Shown here: positions 45,131-57,103 of the stretch, one piece after another
Numbering within the stretch: position 1 is the stretch's first letter
Layout of the letters: every line of letters starts with the position of its first letter
Assembly (NCBI GenBank): GCA_019925095.2
Contig: CM034412.1
Coordinates: 6,259,501 to 6,323,500, forward strand
From: Dendrolimus kikuchii
Lineage: Eukaryota; Arthropoda; Insecta; Lepidoptera; Lasiocampidae
DNA length: 64,000 nt
Direction of reading: 5' to 3'
Notes under the pieces: generated by a model
What the model was told of the DNA's origin: nothing
Databases searched by the model: none
What the model saw: only the letters and a program-made list of their open reading frames with translations
Program-made: the position numbers and the translations under genes

Positions 45131-45757
45131 CATTGTGGAGTTTTTGGCGGGAACTGAAAGGGGACGTTGTACTGTGCAGTTTTATTTTCTGAAAATGTGT
45201 AAAATGACTCTAAAATGAACAATAGTTGTAGGATATTGATAGTTTTTGAGTAGTAATTATGTATTTTTGCGAGAAATGTGAACTATATGGCCAAATGTGG
45301 CCTTTCAAGTTTTCACAAGAACTCCATTGAATGACGTCGATTGTAGCCTTCAATACAACGGCGCCTGGCTTAAAGGCCTAGTTGCCAAGCCTTAAACATA
45401 AAAAAAAACAAAAAATCGTGGAGTTTTTGGCGGGAACTGAAAGGAGACGTTGTGCCGTGCAGTTTATTTTCTAAAAATGTGTCAAATCACTCTAAAATAA
45501 ACAATAGTTTTGTAGGATATTGATAGTTTTTGAGTAGTAATTATGTGTTGTTATGAGAAATGTGAACTGTATAGTCAAATATGGCCTTTCGAGTTTTCAC
45601 AAGAACTCCGTTGGATGGTGTGGATTGTAGCCTACAATACAACTGCGCCTGGCTTAAAGGCCTAGTTGCCAAGCCTTAAACTTAAAAAAAAACAAAACAT
45701 CATTACTGGCTTAGAGGCCTAGTTGCCAAGCCATAAACATAAAAAAAAACAAAACGT
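45131..45757 (+). repeat. Head-to-tail duplication, 283-bp unit, 2.2 copies, A-rich junctions
   Basis: GTGGAGTTTTTGGCGGGAAC begins at 45135 and 45418. Each unit ends GCCTAGTTGCCAAGCC, then AAACATAAAAAAAAACAAAA. A third partial copy (45703-45757) contains only the end segment. About 90% identity between the two full units. No open frame. Confidence 0.85.
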
Positions 45758-46349
45758 CACTATTACGTCACTCACATAAAGTACGACAAGTATGTCATTA
45801 GTTTCATGTGGGCTTTACTGTCAAGAAATATGTAACTTGATAGACGTGTAAGCGTCAAAAGTAAAATAAACGCTTGGAAACCGTATACGCAACACATTAA
45901 TGTACTGTAATTGTCATTCATAACATTCTCCCATGATAATCCATATGTATATTATTCCATTTAAATAAGGTAGATATTATGTCATAGACAAAAGGCTGCT
46001 TTTACGAGGAGCGGCTGTTTCTTTGACATCAAACAAAGCGTTATTCATAAAGATCCACGCAAAAACTCAAGCCCACATCATTTTAAACAATTACCAAAGT
46101 ACTTTACTGCAAGGTTGTTACACAAAATCTAAACGCTTTTTTTGCGAAAACAAAAATACAATTTTTTAACAAAATTGTTGTGTGTTATTGCAAAAAATTG
46201 GTCGTTTGTTTCCGAGATGCATTTTTTATTGTTTGTGCAGTGTGGCGGACGGAGCCTATTGTTGTGTAGTTAAGAATATTTTAAGGTTTTTATGCCCGGA
46301 TGACAGGAGGCTAGTGTTTCTAGATAAACAGATAAATTATATATAGCCA
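45758..46349. other. Unassigned AT-rich DNA
   Basis: No gene. Confidence 0.4.
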
Positions 46350-46835
46350 CTAGGATATGCCCGCGACTTCGTGCACGCTTGACTTGAAATTCCCGAGACA
46401 CAAAGTACCACAGCATTAGAAAAGAATGTAAGCCATTGTTTTATTGAATACTTTTTCGGAATAAGCTAATTCTTATCCACCTGAACAATTTCAAACTGCT
46501 CCAGGGTAAATTTATTATTGATTAGTGAAAAAATTGCATTGGAATTCGTTTTTTTTTAATTTGGCCATTTTAAATCATTCACAAACAAATTCCCGCGGAA
46601 TTTCCGGGATAAAAGGTAGTGCAGATTTTAAGTCTAAGAATTACCTGTCGATCAGTGAAAACCGTATCAAATTCGGCCTAGTAGTTTTTACGTGAATCCC
46701 GAACAAAAATACAGACCGATAAATAGACAAGAAATATAAAATACATCGTGTTCTCCGTCGCTTATAGAGTTAGTCTATTCCAGTTGTTTTTTTTTTAATA
46801 GCTATATAGGTATAGCCTATGAATAAATAAGCATA
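46350..46835 (+). mobile_element. Family F repeat, copy 2
   Basis: GGATATGCCCGCGACTTCGT, CTTGACTTGAAAT, ATTCCCGCGGAATTTCCGGG, TAGTTTTTACGTGAATCCCG, CATCGTGTTCTCC and CCAGTTGTTTTTTTTTTAAT align in order with 51940-52335. Non-coding, probably the 3' region of a LINE or a non-autonomous derivative. Confidence 0.65.
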
Positions 46836-47725
46836 ATAATGCAGGGTTTTAATGTTTTACGGGCCTACATTGTTTGGTGGTCCGAATAATTTGAACGCTT
46901 CAGTTTAAACTAACAGAAAACTAAAATATCTTAAAATACAGGGCTAACAGATTAAATGTTTAAGACTCGTATCAACGCCAACGTTCTTGAGGATTTTTCG
47001 GAGATTCCATAGATGTGAAGAAAGTAAAGTAGTATTTAAAAAATAATAAAAGTATTATTTATTTGTCTCTCTTTTATAATATGTAATTTTTTTTATCCTG
47101 TTTTGATGAAAATTGAAGGAGTAAAATGATTCTATGTCAAAAATTTGGAGGTGATTTGGTAAATTATTTTTCTTCATTAAAAGTAGCTACAGAAAAATCA
47201 TAAAAAACCATGTTACGTCTCCTATCGTGAAGATTTATGCTAATTTGTTTGATAAACTATTGATTAGTACCAAACAAGAAGTTGTTTCGTTTACACCCCA
47301 TTGTCGACCTTTTGCGTAAATAGGAGCCTTAAATGAAAAAGACCAAAACAGTAAACTACAATATATGCGGGTCAACGTACTGTAAGATATTATAATGAAG
47401 CCAAACAAAAAATACAATACCTACATACATAATTATATGCAACAGACAATTAAGCAAAAATGCCCATAATATTACAGCTAAGCTATTTAATTTACATGTA
47501 TTTTGCATATATTTCGCCACATATTTCAGTTCAGTACTTTTTGTGTGAAAGTACTGAACAGAAATGCTACAGACCGACAGACAGATACAGTATTTATCGC
47601 ATTTACTGATGCTAAAGTGTCTGGAATTAATATTAATTAAACTATGTAATAATGGGCAGTGCTAGTGTGTAACATTATTTATAAACTGCACCATCGTCAG
47701 TATTAAAAATTCATCAATACTAGCT
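46836..47725. other. Unassigned AT-rich DNA
   Basis: A short inverted repeat TTCAGTACTTT/AAAGTACTGAA lies at about 47531-47560. No gene. Confidence 0.4.
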
Positions 47726-48115
47726 TAGGGTTGCCTGGAAGTAAAAAAAACGAATTCCAATGCGATTTTTTCACTGATCGATGGCAAATTTTACGTAAAA
47801 ATGTGTGATATTGTTTATTCCAGGAACTTTCCTGGGAGCGGTTGTTCGGGTGCATAAAAATTTGCTTATTACGACACAGTTTTCACTAAAATGATAGCTT
47901 ATATTCTTTTTTAAATGCTACGACACTTTGTGTCTCGGGAATCCCGCGGGAATTTTCACGAGTATGGTACAAATTAGTTAGATTGCATAAATATTAGCTG
48001 ATTTCAATACGATTTCACTAAAACGATAGGCAAGTCCTTTTTAAGTGATGCGATGCGTTATATTTCGCGAACCCCGCGGGAATTTTCTTGGGAGTGTTAT
48101 TCATTACGTTATTTC
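47726..48115 (-). mobile_element. Family F-like repeat, minus strand, partly duplicated
   Basis: Reversed F motifs occur twice: CGGGAATCCCGCGGGAATTT near 47936 and CGAACCCCGCGGGAATTTTC near 48067, each preceded by CACTAAAA-GATAG-type sequence. This suggests an internal duplication or two fragments. Confidence 0.45.
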
Positions 48116-49489
48116 AAATCAAGTTGGCTTCGACTCAGCTCTGTTTTGCTGGGCAGTTGCCTAGATGATATGAACTTAGTTTCTTTGTTATTATTATAAG
48201 TTTTTATATTATATGTAAAAAATCGAATTAAGTTTTTATGTAAGTAAAATAAAGCTATTGCCTAGGTATTGTGACATGCGGCGTATCGCGGGGCACACTC
48301 TAGTTATTTATATGTTATTATTTTAATATTGGTAATTACATTGCGAGCTTGTAATATTAATAGACCGATATTTGTGAGCATGTGCTATTGTACACCGGCC
48401 CAAGGCGGTCATCCTTGGATGATCCAGCCTCCTTACACCTGTCATTTGTACAATTAACCTGGTGACACATTGGCTTAAAATTATTTAAATTGAACTGTCT
48501 GTTCTTCGCATTAAAAAAAGTAACATTCGTCTTGTTAATTCATGCCTAAGTTATTCGCTAGTCACCAACAGATGGCGTAATTTGACCGAATATATGTTTA
48601 CATTCTGTGAACTAGCTAGGTATTTTCAGTAAAAAACCAATTACGCTGTTTTGATAACACATAGAAAGAACATCTTCCAAACTACGTCTGAGCATAAAAT
48701 GAAAATGATAAAAATTCCCTTTCCCTAGTCATCTCGTGACCGCTCTGTTCGTCAACTAGAACACTCAATACTAGGAGCGCATATCGTATAAAGAGTTTAG
48801 AGTTTAACATTGCAATATGACTTTCGGGTATTTTTGTTAGCTGAGTGCAAGTGTAAGCCGTTTAAAAGGACAAGCAGGTTTCCTCAACCCGGGTCCAAAA
48901 AAGCGAAAACAATGCCTGCCCTCCTTATTTAATTTTCTTAACTTTTTAATCTTATCGGTTTAATATGAACATATTTAACATCTTTATAAAGCCATTATAC
49001 CCCGTCGAGAAAAATTACAATGAAATTATAGTCTGGTTGAATATTTTAAAGAAAATGATTAATTAAACTTGGTTTATGTGAAACACGGAAGTTAAAAAAT
49101 TAAATGTTTGTCGCCTTCCTTCGAAGATTAAGAAAATGCGAAGTTATCTTCAGCTTATTACGGCGATACGATGTACTAGGCTTTCAAAGATCGAAAGAAA
49201 CAGACTTATGACATATACTATTTCAATGTGTAGCTAAACACAAAGGAGAAGACGTGGGCACATTTGGAAGTGTGTGTAACTCGTGTAGGCGCGTGACAAT
49301 ACCAGTAAAGTGACCGACGACATTTTTGAATCATTTTGTTTCCTAAAAAGTGTTAAATTTTCACAATCTTTTTCAATTAAACGCCCAAATGGCTTATAAT
49401 TTGATATAAGTTTGGGATTTTAAGGACATTTATTATATTTATTGTTATACTAACGAATCAAATAGATTACTAAAATATTTTATGAAATG
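48116..49489. other. Unassigned DNA
   Basis: No gene. 48380-48470 (GCACCGG-like/CAAGGCGGTC) is GC-richer, unassigned. Confidence 0.35.
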
Positions 49490-49995
49490 TTTTGCGGCTG
49501 CGCGTCGGAACTAGTGACTTTTTTCTAATTCGTAAGGTTGATGCTCCCGTGTTCACACGGACTGGGGGCGAACTCCACGCGGTCGTGTTCGTTGCCTCTC
49601 AGAACTGCCTATGCGGAAACACAACTTTGCTATTAACACGCGTTCCTTTACTATGAGATACTGCCACTTATGCACGTACATACTTAATACATACACATTG
49701 GGAAAGCGTTTTCACTGCACACAGCCGAGCGCAGCGTTCTATTCTAACACATACGTCGTTTCTAACGAGAGCATGCGTCGTGTAGTATGCGACTTTACAT
49801 TTGTGGTTAGAGTTTCCCACATTTGAAAGTAAAGCGATGTTGTATTTTCATATTCGTTCGTGAGCAGTTTCTATGTTTCGGTTACTAGGGTTTCAAAAGT
49901 TAGGGGGAAGTCCCAAAGCGTTACACGTGCGTTGTGTTATTTGTGTGCGTTATCTATTTACGCGTTGGCAATTGATGTACGAAGCCAACGCAAAA
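49490..49995. other. CpG-richer unassigned block, possible host exon/promoter or LTR
   Basis: Base composition differs from the AT-rich surroundings; many CG dinucleotides (CACGCGGTCGTGTTCGTTGC, GAGCGCAGCGTTC). A 71-codon plus frame (49611-49826) lacks a known domain. Could be the 5' end of a host gene, a lncRNA or an LTR; I cannot choose. Confidence 0.25.
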
Positions 49996-51234
49996 AGAAT
50001 TTAAATGTGAATTTTTGATTTAATTTTTTATTCCTTACGAAATTTATTTTTTATATAGGTAGTTTTTTTTGTTGATTTTCATGTTGCGATGCGGCTAATA
50101 TTCTTGATAAGGTTGATGCACCGCGCGGGTTGGGTGAACGCTTGCGATCTCATCATCTCCTAGTATATTGGCAATTGGTGCAGCGGTGTCAATGACTTGA
50201 TCGATAACCATTCCGCATTTATTATAAGTGGTTGGTTATTCTTTCCTAAGGATCTCTACATAATAATAGGAAGTACCTACACAAAATATAACTAGTAGCA
50301 TACATAGACTTCAAAAATCTTTATTAAATAATATAAAGTTGAGATATTTCGTTTTTTAAATATTTTTTCATTAATTATTTATTACTTAAAATATTTCATC
50401 AAAATTGCATGGTAGTAATTATGTGCATGAATTGCTTAGATAGGAGAATATAAGAAATGACAATTGCGCAGAACACATTTGAAAATGCCTATAATGCCCA
50501 TGTTTTATTTCTACTGTTCATCCGAAGGCGATACTTAAACCATCAATAAACTTGTTTATAACACAATTTGAAACCGCCAAAAAAGAGGACCAAAATATTG
50601 ACTTGAGATATGGCTAAAAAAAGCGTTATATTTTTCTATTACAAGATGGAAAATATCAGCCCTAAGTTCTATCTGGAAGACGAGAAATCGTAAAAATAAG
50701 GTCACAATAAAAAAAGCAGGACCGTCTTTACCCGGGGGTGCAAGGGGTGCGTGACACTCGGCAGCAGAGACCTAGAAAGCGCAAGCCGATCACCTTATTC
50801 CTACACAGAGTAGTTGAAGATCTCATCAGGCGTAATTGGCAAGTTTAGAAAATTACTTAACATCATCTCAATTCGATAACTGAAAAAATAATTAATCTAC
50901 TATTTTTTTATTAAAGCTGGCTGGTTTTCGCACTCCGGAGCTCAATAACTTAAAACGGCCCTGAAAATAAGTTATTGATTACTATAATCGATTTATGCGA
51001 ATGAATTTCAACAATCAATAATAAGAAAACAGGAAAAAACAAAACTCCAAAAAGCTTATGCCAGGGACAAGGATGAATGGCGTGAACAATCCGCAGGCTC
51101 TGGCAGGCAGTGGCCTATACGCTTCTTCTACTGTCGGAGAGAACTAAGCAAGAGAACTTGTTGCAACTAACTATTAAGGAAATACTTGTAATGTGTATAA
51201 TTTAATCTCAGTAAATTTCGAAACAATTTTCAAA
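49996..51234. other. Unassigned AT-rich DNA
   Basis: No gene identified. Confidence 0.4.
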
Positions 51235-51420
51235 TACAATATCATCATCATAACTTTAAAATATCATAATAGAAATGATTTTAATTACTGTTTAAACTAT
51301 AATTAACACGCTGCTTGCCTCGTTATAGAAATGACGTCATAACTTGCAACGCTTGTACAAAAACTAGGTGGCTTCGGCTTCTTGTAAGATTATAAAAAGA
51401 AACCTTCTATGGTAAATAAT
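51235..51420 (+). repeat. Family K dispersed repeat, copy 2
   Basis: ATCATCATAACTTTAAAATA, TTTAAACTATAATTAACACG, GAAATGACGTCATAACTTGC align with 24365-24660. Confidence 0.65.
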
Positions 51421-51574
51421 CCCCTATTATAGCAGACAGTGAAATCAAGTGAGATACTTTATACAAACTGAGAAAACGTCGCAGCCTCGTAGATTTTGTA
51501 CGTGCGTACCCATTTATGTATGAGGATATCCGTAAAACCAAGGTTACCGACATAACTCGCAAAATTAGCAAGTT

Positions 51575-51825
51575 GAAGTGTAGCAGTGGGCCGTTCACGT
51601 CTGCCGCAGGACCGATGGCCGATGGAGCAGACGAGTCCTGGAGTGGAGACCGTGTCTCGGTAAACGTAGTGTTGGACGCCCTCCAGCCCGATGAACCGAC
51701 GACCTATACAAGATCGCCGGTAGGCACTGGATGAGCAAATCAGAGGACAGGGATGAGTGATGCCGACTTGGGGAGGCCTACATCCAGCAGTGGACTGCGA
51801 AAGCCTGACGACGACCCATTTCTGA
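51575..51825 (+). pseudogene. RTE-type LINE C-terminal tail
   Basis: Plus-strand reading in two frames gives QWAVHVCRRTDGRW, RRVLEWRP, VGRPPARWTDDLYKIAGRHW, SEDRDE and LGEAYIQQWT. This is the WAGHxCRRTDxRW..RVLEWRP...VGRPPARW..DL tail of RTE LINEs common in Lepidoptera. Two frameshifts/stops and no upstream reverse transcriptase. Confidence 0.8.
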
Positions 51826-51939
51826 CGTCATAAATAGTACGTCAAGACGTCAAGTAATATAAGTTAAATAGCACATTAATTGTTTGAAACCAGTACCATA
51901 TATGAGACGTTATTTTAACGCATGTTCATTTATATGTAA
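51826..51939. other. Unassigned spacer
   Basis: Short AT-rich stretch between the RTE tail and family F copy 3. Confidence 0.4.
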
Positions 51940-52335
51940 AAACTAGGATATGCTCGCGACTTTGCCCAAGCTTGACTTGAAATTACCGCAGGATACCCGA
52001 GACATTTAAAAAAATTGTAAGCTATCGATTTAGTGAAAAATGTGTTTGAATAAGCTAATTTTTATGCACCCGAACAACTGCAAACCGCTCCCGGGAACAT
52101 TCCCACGGGTTTCCCGGGATAAAAGATATCAAACATTTTATTACATAATATTTTCTATGGGCCCAGTAGTTTTTACGTGAATCCTGAACAAATAGACCAG
52201 AAATCTAAAAAAATGCATCGTGTTCTCCATATAATCCGTATATATTGCTATATAGTGTATCCCAGTTGTTTTTTTTTTAAATAGCTTCAGTGTACAGACA
52301 CGGCATTTTTAGAATGTTATAATATTATATAAGAT
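51940..52335 (+). mobile_element. Family F repeat, copy 3
   Basis: Aligns with 46350-46835 with a deletion of about 90 bp in the middle, and its end aligns with the reverse of 36955-37115. It ends in AGAATGTTATAATATTATA. Confidence 0.65.
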
Positions 52336-53074
52336 AGATATTAGAATTTATCGTTGCATATGTCCGCGTTTCCTATTCAATGTTTTCTCTTTAAATTTAG
52401 GGTTAGAAGTGTGAACCAATTAGTAATAAGGTCTATTAAAATTGTACCTGTGTGAGTGGCAGCAAAAAGGAACGTTCATGCGGATATTACGTAGAACGGA
52501 TCGTTATGCAATTCTCTGATGCAACTAGCCGTCGTAGCCGTATTATTGTGTTTGCAACCAGAGATAAAATATTTAATTTTAACAGTCTGGCCGATATTTG
52601 ACCTACTGACTGAGTTTTTATTTAGATTATGGTTCGCACGGTTATTATAGTTGGCCATTATCAAACAAAATTTCCAAAAATTTGGAATTGTTTTTATTAA
52701 AACAGTTCTGTTGTGTAAATATGTAAAAGAAAACGAAGGGCGATATAATTAGCTATTATTAAATAGTTGTTCAGAATGATTTCGCAGATGGCGGCGCCTC
52801 AAAATTATCATCTCTGTTGCAAATTGTAACGCATATTCTTATGTCACGTTTCGTGGGCCAATTTATCTGTGTATAATGTGGCATGGTTAAAACAGTGATC
52901 TGTCCACGAACGTGCTAAAATGTAAATACACATATTTGATATCGCCTTTAGAGATGTCGATAAGTATGGATTTGTCGTCATCATTAATATTTGTTACTAG
53001 AAAACAATTTTCAAACACGTATCTGATAAGATTTTTATATAGTTAAGTTAAATTAATTATAAGAACAGTTAAAT
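52336..53074. other. Unassigned AT-rich DNA
   Basis: No gene. Confidence 0.4.
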
Positions 53075-53300
53075 TCCCCCTCCTAGAGATGAGGGACTCA
53101 ACGAGTGACGAGGCTCTGACCCTAGCATAAAGGCGAAGAACGAAATACTAAAGGTTGTAGTGGGTATCTCCGACTCAGGCGGCAGTACCACCTCTTCGGG
53201 ATTACTTGTACTACCCCAACGTGGCGACGACCACAAGCCCCCACAGCGTTTCCCTCGCGGCGGTTAGTGCGCAATAGAGATTTCCTTTCGTAAAAAACGA
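53075..53300 (+). mobile_element. Family D retroposon 3' part, copy 3
   Basis: GTAGTGGGTATCTCCGACTC, ACCCCAACGTGGCGACGAC, GCGTTTCCCTCGCGGCGGTT and TTTCCTTTCGTAAAAAACG follow the same order as the copy at 62795-63160. The A-run is short. Confidence 0.6.
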
Positions 53301-53798
53301 ATAATTTAAGTTATCAATACACATGGACATTAAAGCATCTCGCCGGGAATTAGAGACTTCATCATTACTGTATTTGCAATAAAGATTTATTAATTGGTAA
53401 CATTTTTATAACTAACTCAAGCACAGAAAGAAAAATATTTAATAGTCTGTTGCCTATATAACCTAGTAGTGGCTGTGTTTGTTTGACATTTCGGCTTGCA
53501 TTCGGATTTAAAAAGATCAAATAACTTGATCTCATTGCGAACGAAATTAATTCTGGGAAATATTTTCTACGCAATGTTCACTTAAATGTATCAAGCAATG
53601 TCGTAAGTCGCGAGGCCTTCGATTGGACCTTTACAAAATTTAAATAATTTTAATAATGCATGAATTTTTAAACAAGTTCTAGAATGTGTTATTTCCGCAT
53701 ACTTTGATTAAATTGCAGAATTTAAATTAAGAATATGTAGCTAGTTAGGCATTACTTATATGAAGTTTTATTTCTTTTATTAAAATACATTTTTGAAT
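53301..53798. other. Unassigned AT-rich DNA
   Basis: No gene; the 69-codon minus frame at 53365-53574 is unsupported. Confidence 0.4.
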
Positions 53799-53802
53799 AT
53801 AT

Positions 53803-54273
53803 TGTTACGACCTACACGCCGACAAAATGGATTCACACCTGCATACCGTAAAAACACACTTTATTACCTTTCGGCATTTGGACTTCTTTTGTTTATTTTG
53901 TGTTTAAAATGTGTGATTAGGAAACCGCCCAGTGTATTGTAATCTTTTATGGCAGTCATTAGCCGGGTGTGTCGGACTGATTCTAATAAATTCGGTGTAT
54001 GCGGTCAAGCAGCCATATTGTATCGGTGCAGTATAAAGCAATGACCCGATGGAGAGATCGGCAGTCAAGCGATAACCACGAGCGAGACAAGACGTGTGTA
54101 CATTCGGTAATCTATATAGTGACGGACTTTGCGTGTGTCATTGAATCGTGCATTACGTTTGGACTGGTTGTGTTCAGTTATATTTATACCTGTGTTATAC
54201 GTGTTTGTATAGTTCTAATAAACTCTATAATAATCCCAACGGCATTTTAATTGAAGTCCTGCAACTCGTAACA
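53803..54273 (+). mobile_element. Solo LTR (gypsy-type) with ATAT target duplication
   Basis: The 471-bp element starts TGTTACGACC and ends CTCGTAACA: TGTTACG and CGTAACA are perfect 7-bp inverted ends. ATAT lies directly on both sides (53799-53802 and 54274-54277). TATAAA at 54032-54037 and AATAAA at 54217-54222 give a U3-R-U5 layout. A 4-bp ATAT duplication is typical of the gypsy branch that includes 17.6 and 297. No internal region remains, so it arose by LTR-LTR recombination. The 83-codon frame inside is not a gene. Confidence 0.85.
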
Positions 54274-54411
54274 ATATTTAATTAATAAAATAGTATAGTG
54301 AAGAAAACTTTAATTATATTGTATTCTGCCTATAATACCTTAAGGCTATGGGTAGAATACTGAGCCTTTTTATACTAGGGAAGTCCGATTGAGAACTATA
54401 AGCCTAAGCAC

Positions 54412-54500
54412 ATCCCTGCAGGCATGCTATTGCCACGCCACGGTTTGGGTTACCCACTGAAACCATTGGCCGATTCTAGAACGTCCCTTGTCCGCGCTAT
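54412..54500 (-). mobile_element. Family D fragment, copy 4
   Basis: GCTATTGCCACGCCACGG and GGGTTACCCACTGAAACC match GCTATTGCCACTCCCCAG and GGATACCCACTAAAACCC of the copy at 17514-18136. Confidence 0.5.
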
Positions 54501-54809
54501 GGGCTTGCAAGCACATTCACTTTTAGCCCGTACGGAGGAATACTCAGCCCAGGTTTTCGAAATCGATGGGTAAAGTTCCAAGAAGTCTGCTAATGATTTA
54601 TTTCTTTAAGAGTCTAGCTTTCCCACAGGACAAGTCAGTAAAGAAAAACATAGAAAATTACCATAACACATTTGTAAGATGGACTTCATTGACATATTTA
54701 TTAGGCTATATGATTTAAGAATAAATTATTTTCTTTTTATTTTAATTTGCAAAATAAAATACATTATTGGCCTATCTGCTATTATAAAATATATCGATGT
54801 AATGTATTG
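54501..54809. other. Unassigned AT-rich DNA
   Basis: Nothing recognised. Confidence 0.4.
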
Positions 54810-55028
54810 AATATATATAAAAATCAATTGCTGTTCGTTAGTCTCGCTAAAACTCGAGAACGGCTGGACCGATGTGGCTAATTTTGGTTTAGAAGTTTTT
54901 GTGGAATCCACGGAAGGTTTAAAAGGTAAGTAAATATGAAAAAAATGCTTGGGATATAGTAAAAATATCAATTTCGCTTTCCCTTAGAAACTTCTGAGGC
55001 GGTACGAAGTTTGCTAGGTCAGCTAGTA
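54810..55028 (+). mobile_element. Family G repeat, copy 2, with Helitron-like 3' end
   Basis: Aligns with 2637-2835 and continues TACGAAGTTTGCTAGGTCAG then CTAG before T. The start TATATATAAAAATC is AT-rich and no TC end is clear. Confidence 0.6.
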
Positions 55029-55069
55029 ATGAATAAAATAAATATTGCAGCCGAAAATATCATTACTTG

Positions 55070-55959
55070 CATAGCTGGGCATTAACTCGTTCATCCGTCA
55101 ATCGTTAATTAACGAAGTTAACATTTCGAGTAACGGATTAACTTTTAAGTTATCTTAAAAATATGTTAACGGACTAGTTAACTTCCGTTAAATATCCCAA
55201 AGTCGGTTAATCGTTAATCCAGCAACAAATCTTTAAAGAGCAAATCTCAAAGTCTCGTCAAATGTGGATAGAAATAAAGTCGAAAGACTGGTTAAATGAT
55301 GCGGCATTCCTCGGGGAACAGATATTCGCAAATCTGTTTATTAAATATAATACTGCTATACCCTTAAGCGCTGCAGTTGAACGTCTTATCTCCATGGGCA
55401 AGGATATACTACAGCTGAAACGAGCCTCGCTTTCAGACGAGAACTTCAACATATTAATGTTCATGAAGGGGACTATTCATATTATGCCAGATGACTAAAT
55501 TGACAGATAAATTGGACGGGTTAGTATCGTTTCGTCTAAGATGTAAGTGATCGATGTAGCAATTCGTCTAAATAGCAATTGGTTATTATATTACTATCAA
55601 ATCGTCTTAAAATTAGTTCGTCTAATTAGTGTTTCGTCTAGAAGCCAACTAGTCTATCTTAATAAAATAAATTCTAAACCTTAATCCAAATGAATGAAAA
55701 AAACATTGTTCGTCAACGTGCCTATATTAAATATTCTAATAATTATACCCGTCTTTTTTTTATTTCTTACCTGTTAACTTCCAGAACCAACAGTTTTTAT
55801 AAGAAGATGCAATTTTTATAAAGTGTTAACGGATTAACGATTAACGTTAACTTGCGTTAAATTGAAATGTAACGATTTAACTTTTAATGAAGTAAACTTT
55901 TTCAGTGAAGGATTAGCGATTAAGGAAGTTAACTATTTGATTAACGGTGCCCAGCTATG
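55070..55959 (+). mobile_element. hAT transposon, internally deleted, with terminal repeats and target duplication
   Basis: CATAGCTGGGCA (55070-55081) and TGCCCAGCTATG (55948-55959) are perfect 12-bp inverted ends. TTACTTG flanks both sides (55063-55069 and 55960-55966). GTTAAC/GTTAATC-rich subterminal sequence occurs at each end. hAT duplications are normally 8 bp; 7 perfect bases are seen. The only coding remnant is the hATC frame at 55262-55498. Confidence 0.85.
55262..55498 (+). pseudogene. hAT transposase C-terminal dimerisation (hATC) fragment
   Basis: 78 codons: LFIKYNTAIPLSAAVERLIS (about residues 25-44) followed by RASLSDENFNILMFMK (about 54-69) is the hATC domain, which holds hAT transposase subunits together and carries the last catalytic Glu region. 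SAAVERL is the diagnostic block. The ATG is probably internal to the original protein; the DDE core and BED finger are absent. Open to its natural-looking end, MPDD then stop. Confidence 0.8.
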
Positions 55960-56415
55960 TTACTTGTGTATCAAGGCTAATAAATATTTCCTAAGCAAAA
56001 TCACATTATACAGCAAAATAAACGCAATTTATAGTTTTTATGAAATTTATGCCTATAAAGTAGTCTAAGAATCTGTATAATATTAAATTAATTACTTATT
56101 GGAATTGCATATATTGATATATTTTGAATTTGCGGTAATATTATAAAGTATAATCCAGAAAGTTCTTAGCTAAGAAATGTTTGTGTTTTAATATGCATGT
56201 CCCTACAATAGTTTATGAAAATTAGCATTAACAAAACTGCTATTTTGTGTTTTTGAACCATAGTTTTGATACTATCTGAATCCGATCAATAGTACCCCAT
56301 AGGTTATAATCGTATATTAATTATTAAATTAAAAATTAAATTCTAAACTTCGTAGGTAATATATAAAAAAATACAATATTGATGTAAAAATGCGGTCGTT
56401 AAAATACTTTATTAA

Positions 56416-57103
56416 TAGGGATGGGCCGAAATTCGTTTTACATTCGGTTTGACCGAATTTCGGCAACTTGAGCCGAACTTCGGCATTCGGCAGAAAAACT
56501 AAAATACCTACTTGTACTATTTTGACTGAAGTTAACAGAAATCATATCCAACGTAACCGTAACATAAAAATTGGCATCTATACACTCATGTTCATTTATT
56601 TTACTTAGGAACATGCAAATCTTAACGTGCAATATGATAAAAAATAAATAAAATTAGTTCTTGATTGATTCTTTAACTAAAACAAAATAAACTTATTATT
56701 CCTCTAAGAAACATCAGTAAGTAGTGCAACTGCTTAATTATAATGCGTAACTTGAATTTATAAAAAAACTCCTCTAAGGGTCATCAGCAATTGTAACTTT
56801 AATTTTGATTGAAATCACTTTTTACGAATTAAACATTTTTTTTTTTTCAATCAAAGGTCTAAAAACCTACTCTTTTATCCACCTACTCATAGTTAAAATT
56901 TATTAGAGGCAGGTTATGGTGTAAAAAAGCCAAAAATTCGGTGTTACCAAGTTGATGTTGTCAACAGGTCACGATGTGTTGCTCTTGAGAAAGCGTGGGG
57001 AAAGCAAACCGAGGTTCGGCCGAAATTGGGCCGAATTTTTTGTTTTAATCGAATGTTCGGCCGAAGTTTGTATTCGGTTCAAACCACATTCGGTCCATTC
57101 CTA
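56416..57103. mobile_element. Non-autonomous hAT-like element
   Basis: TAGGGATGGGCCGAA at the left and TTCGGTCCATTCCTA at the right are imperfect inverted ends. TTTATTAA (56408-56415) and TTTATTAC (57104-57111) are an 8-bp target duplication with one difference, as expected for hAT. Clusters of TTCGG/CCGAA occur only near the two ends. No transposase frame. Confidence 0.75.

Noticed and set aside
49611..49826. 71-codon plus frame as a secreted or host protein
   Set aside because: Composition is unusual but there is no clear signal peptide, domain or polyadenylation context; left as part of an unassigned block.
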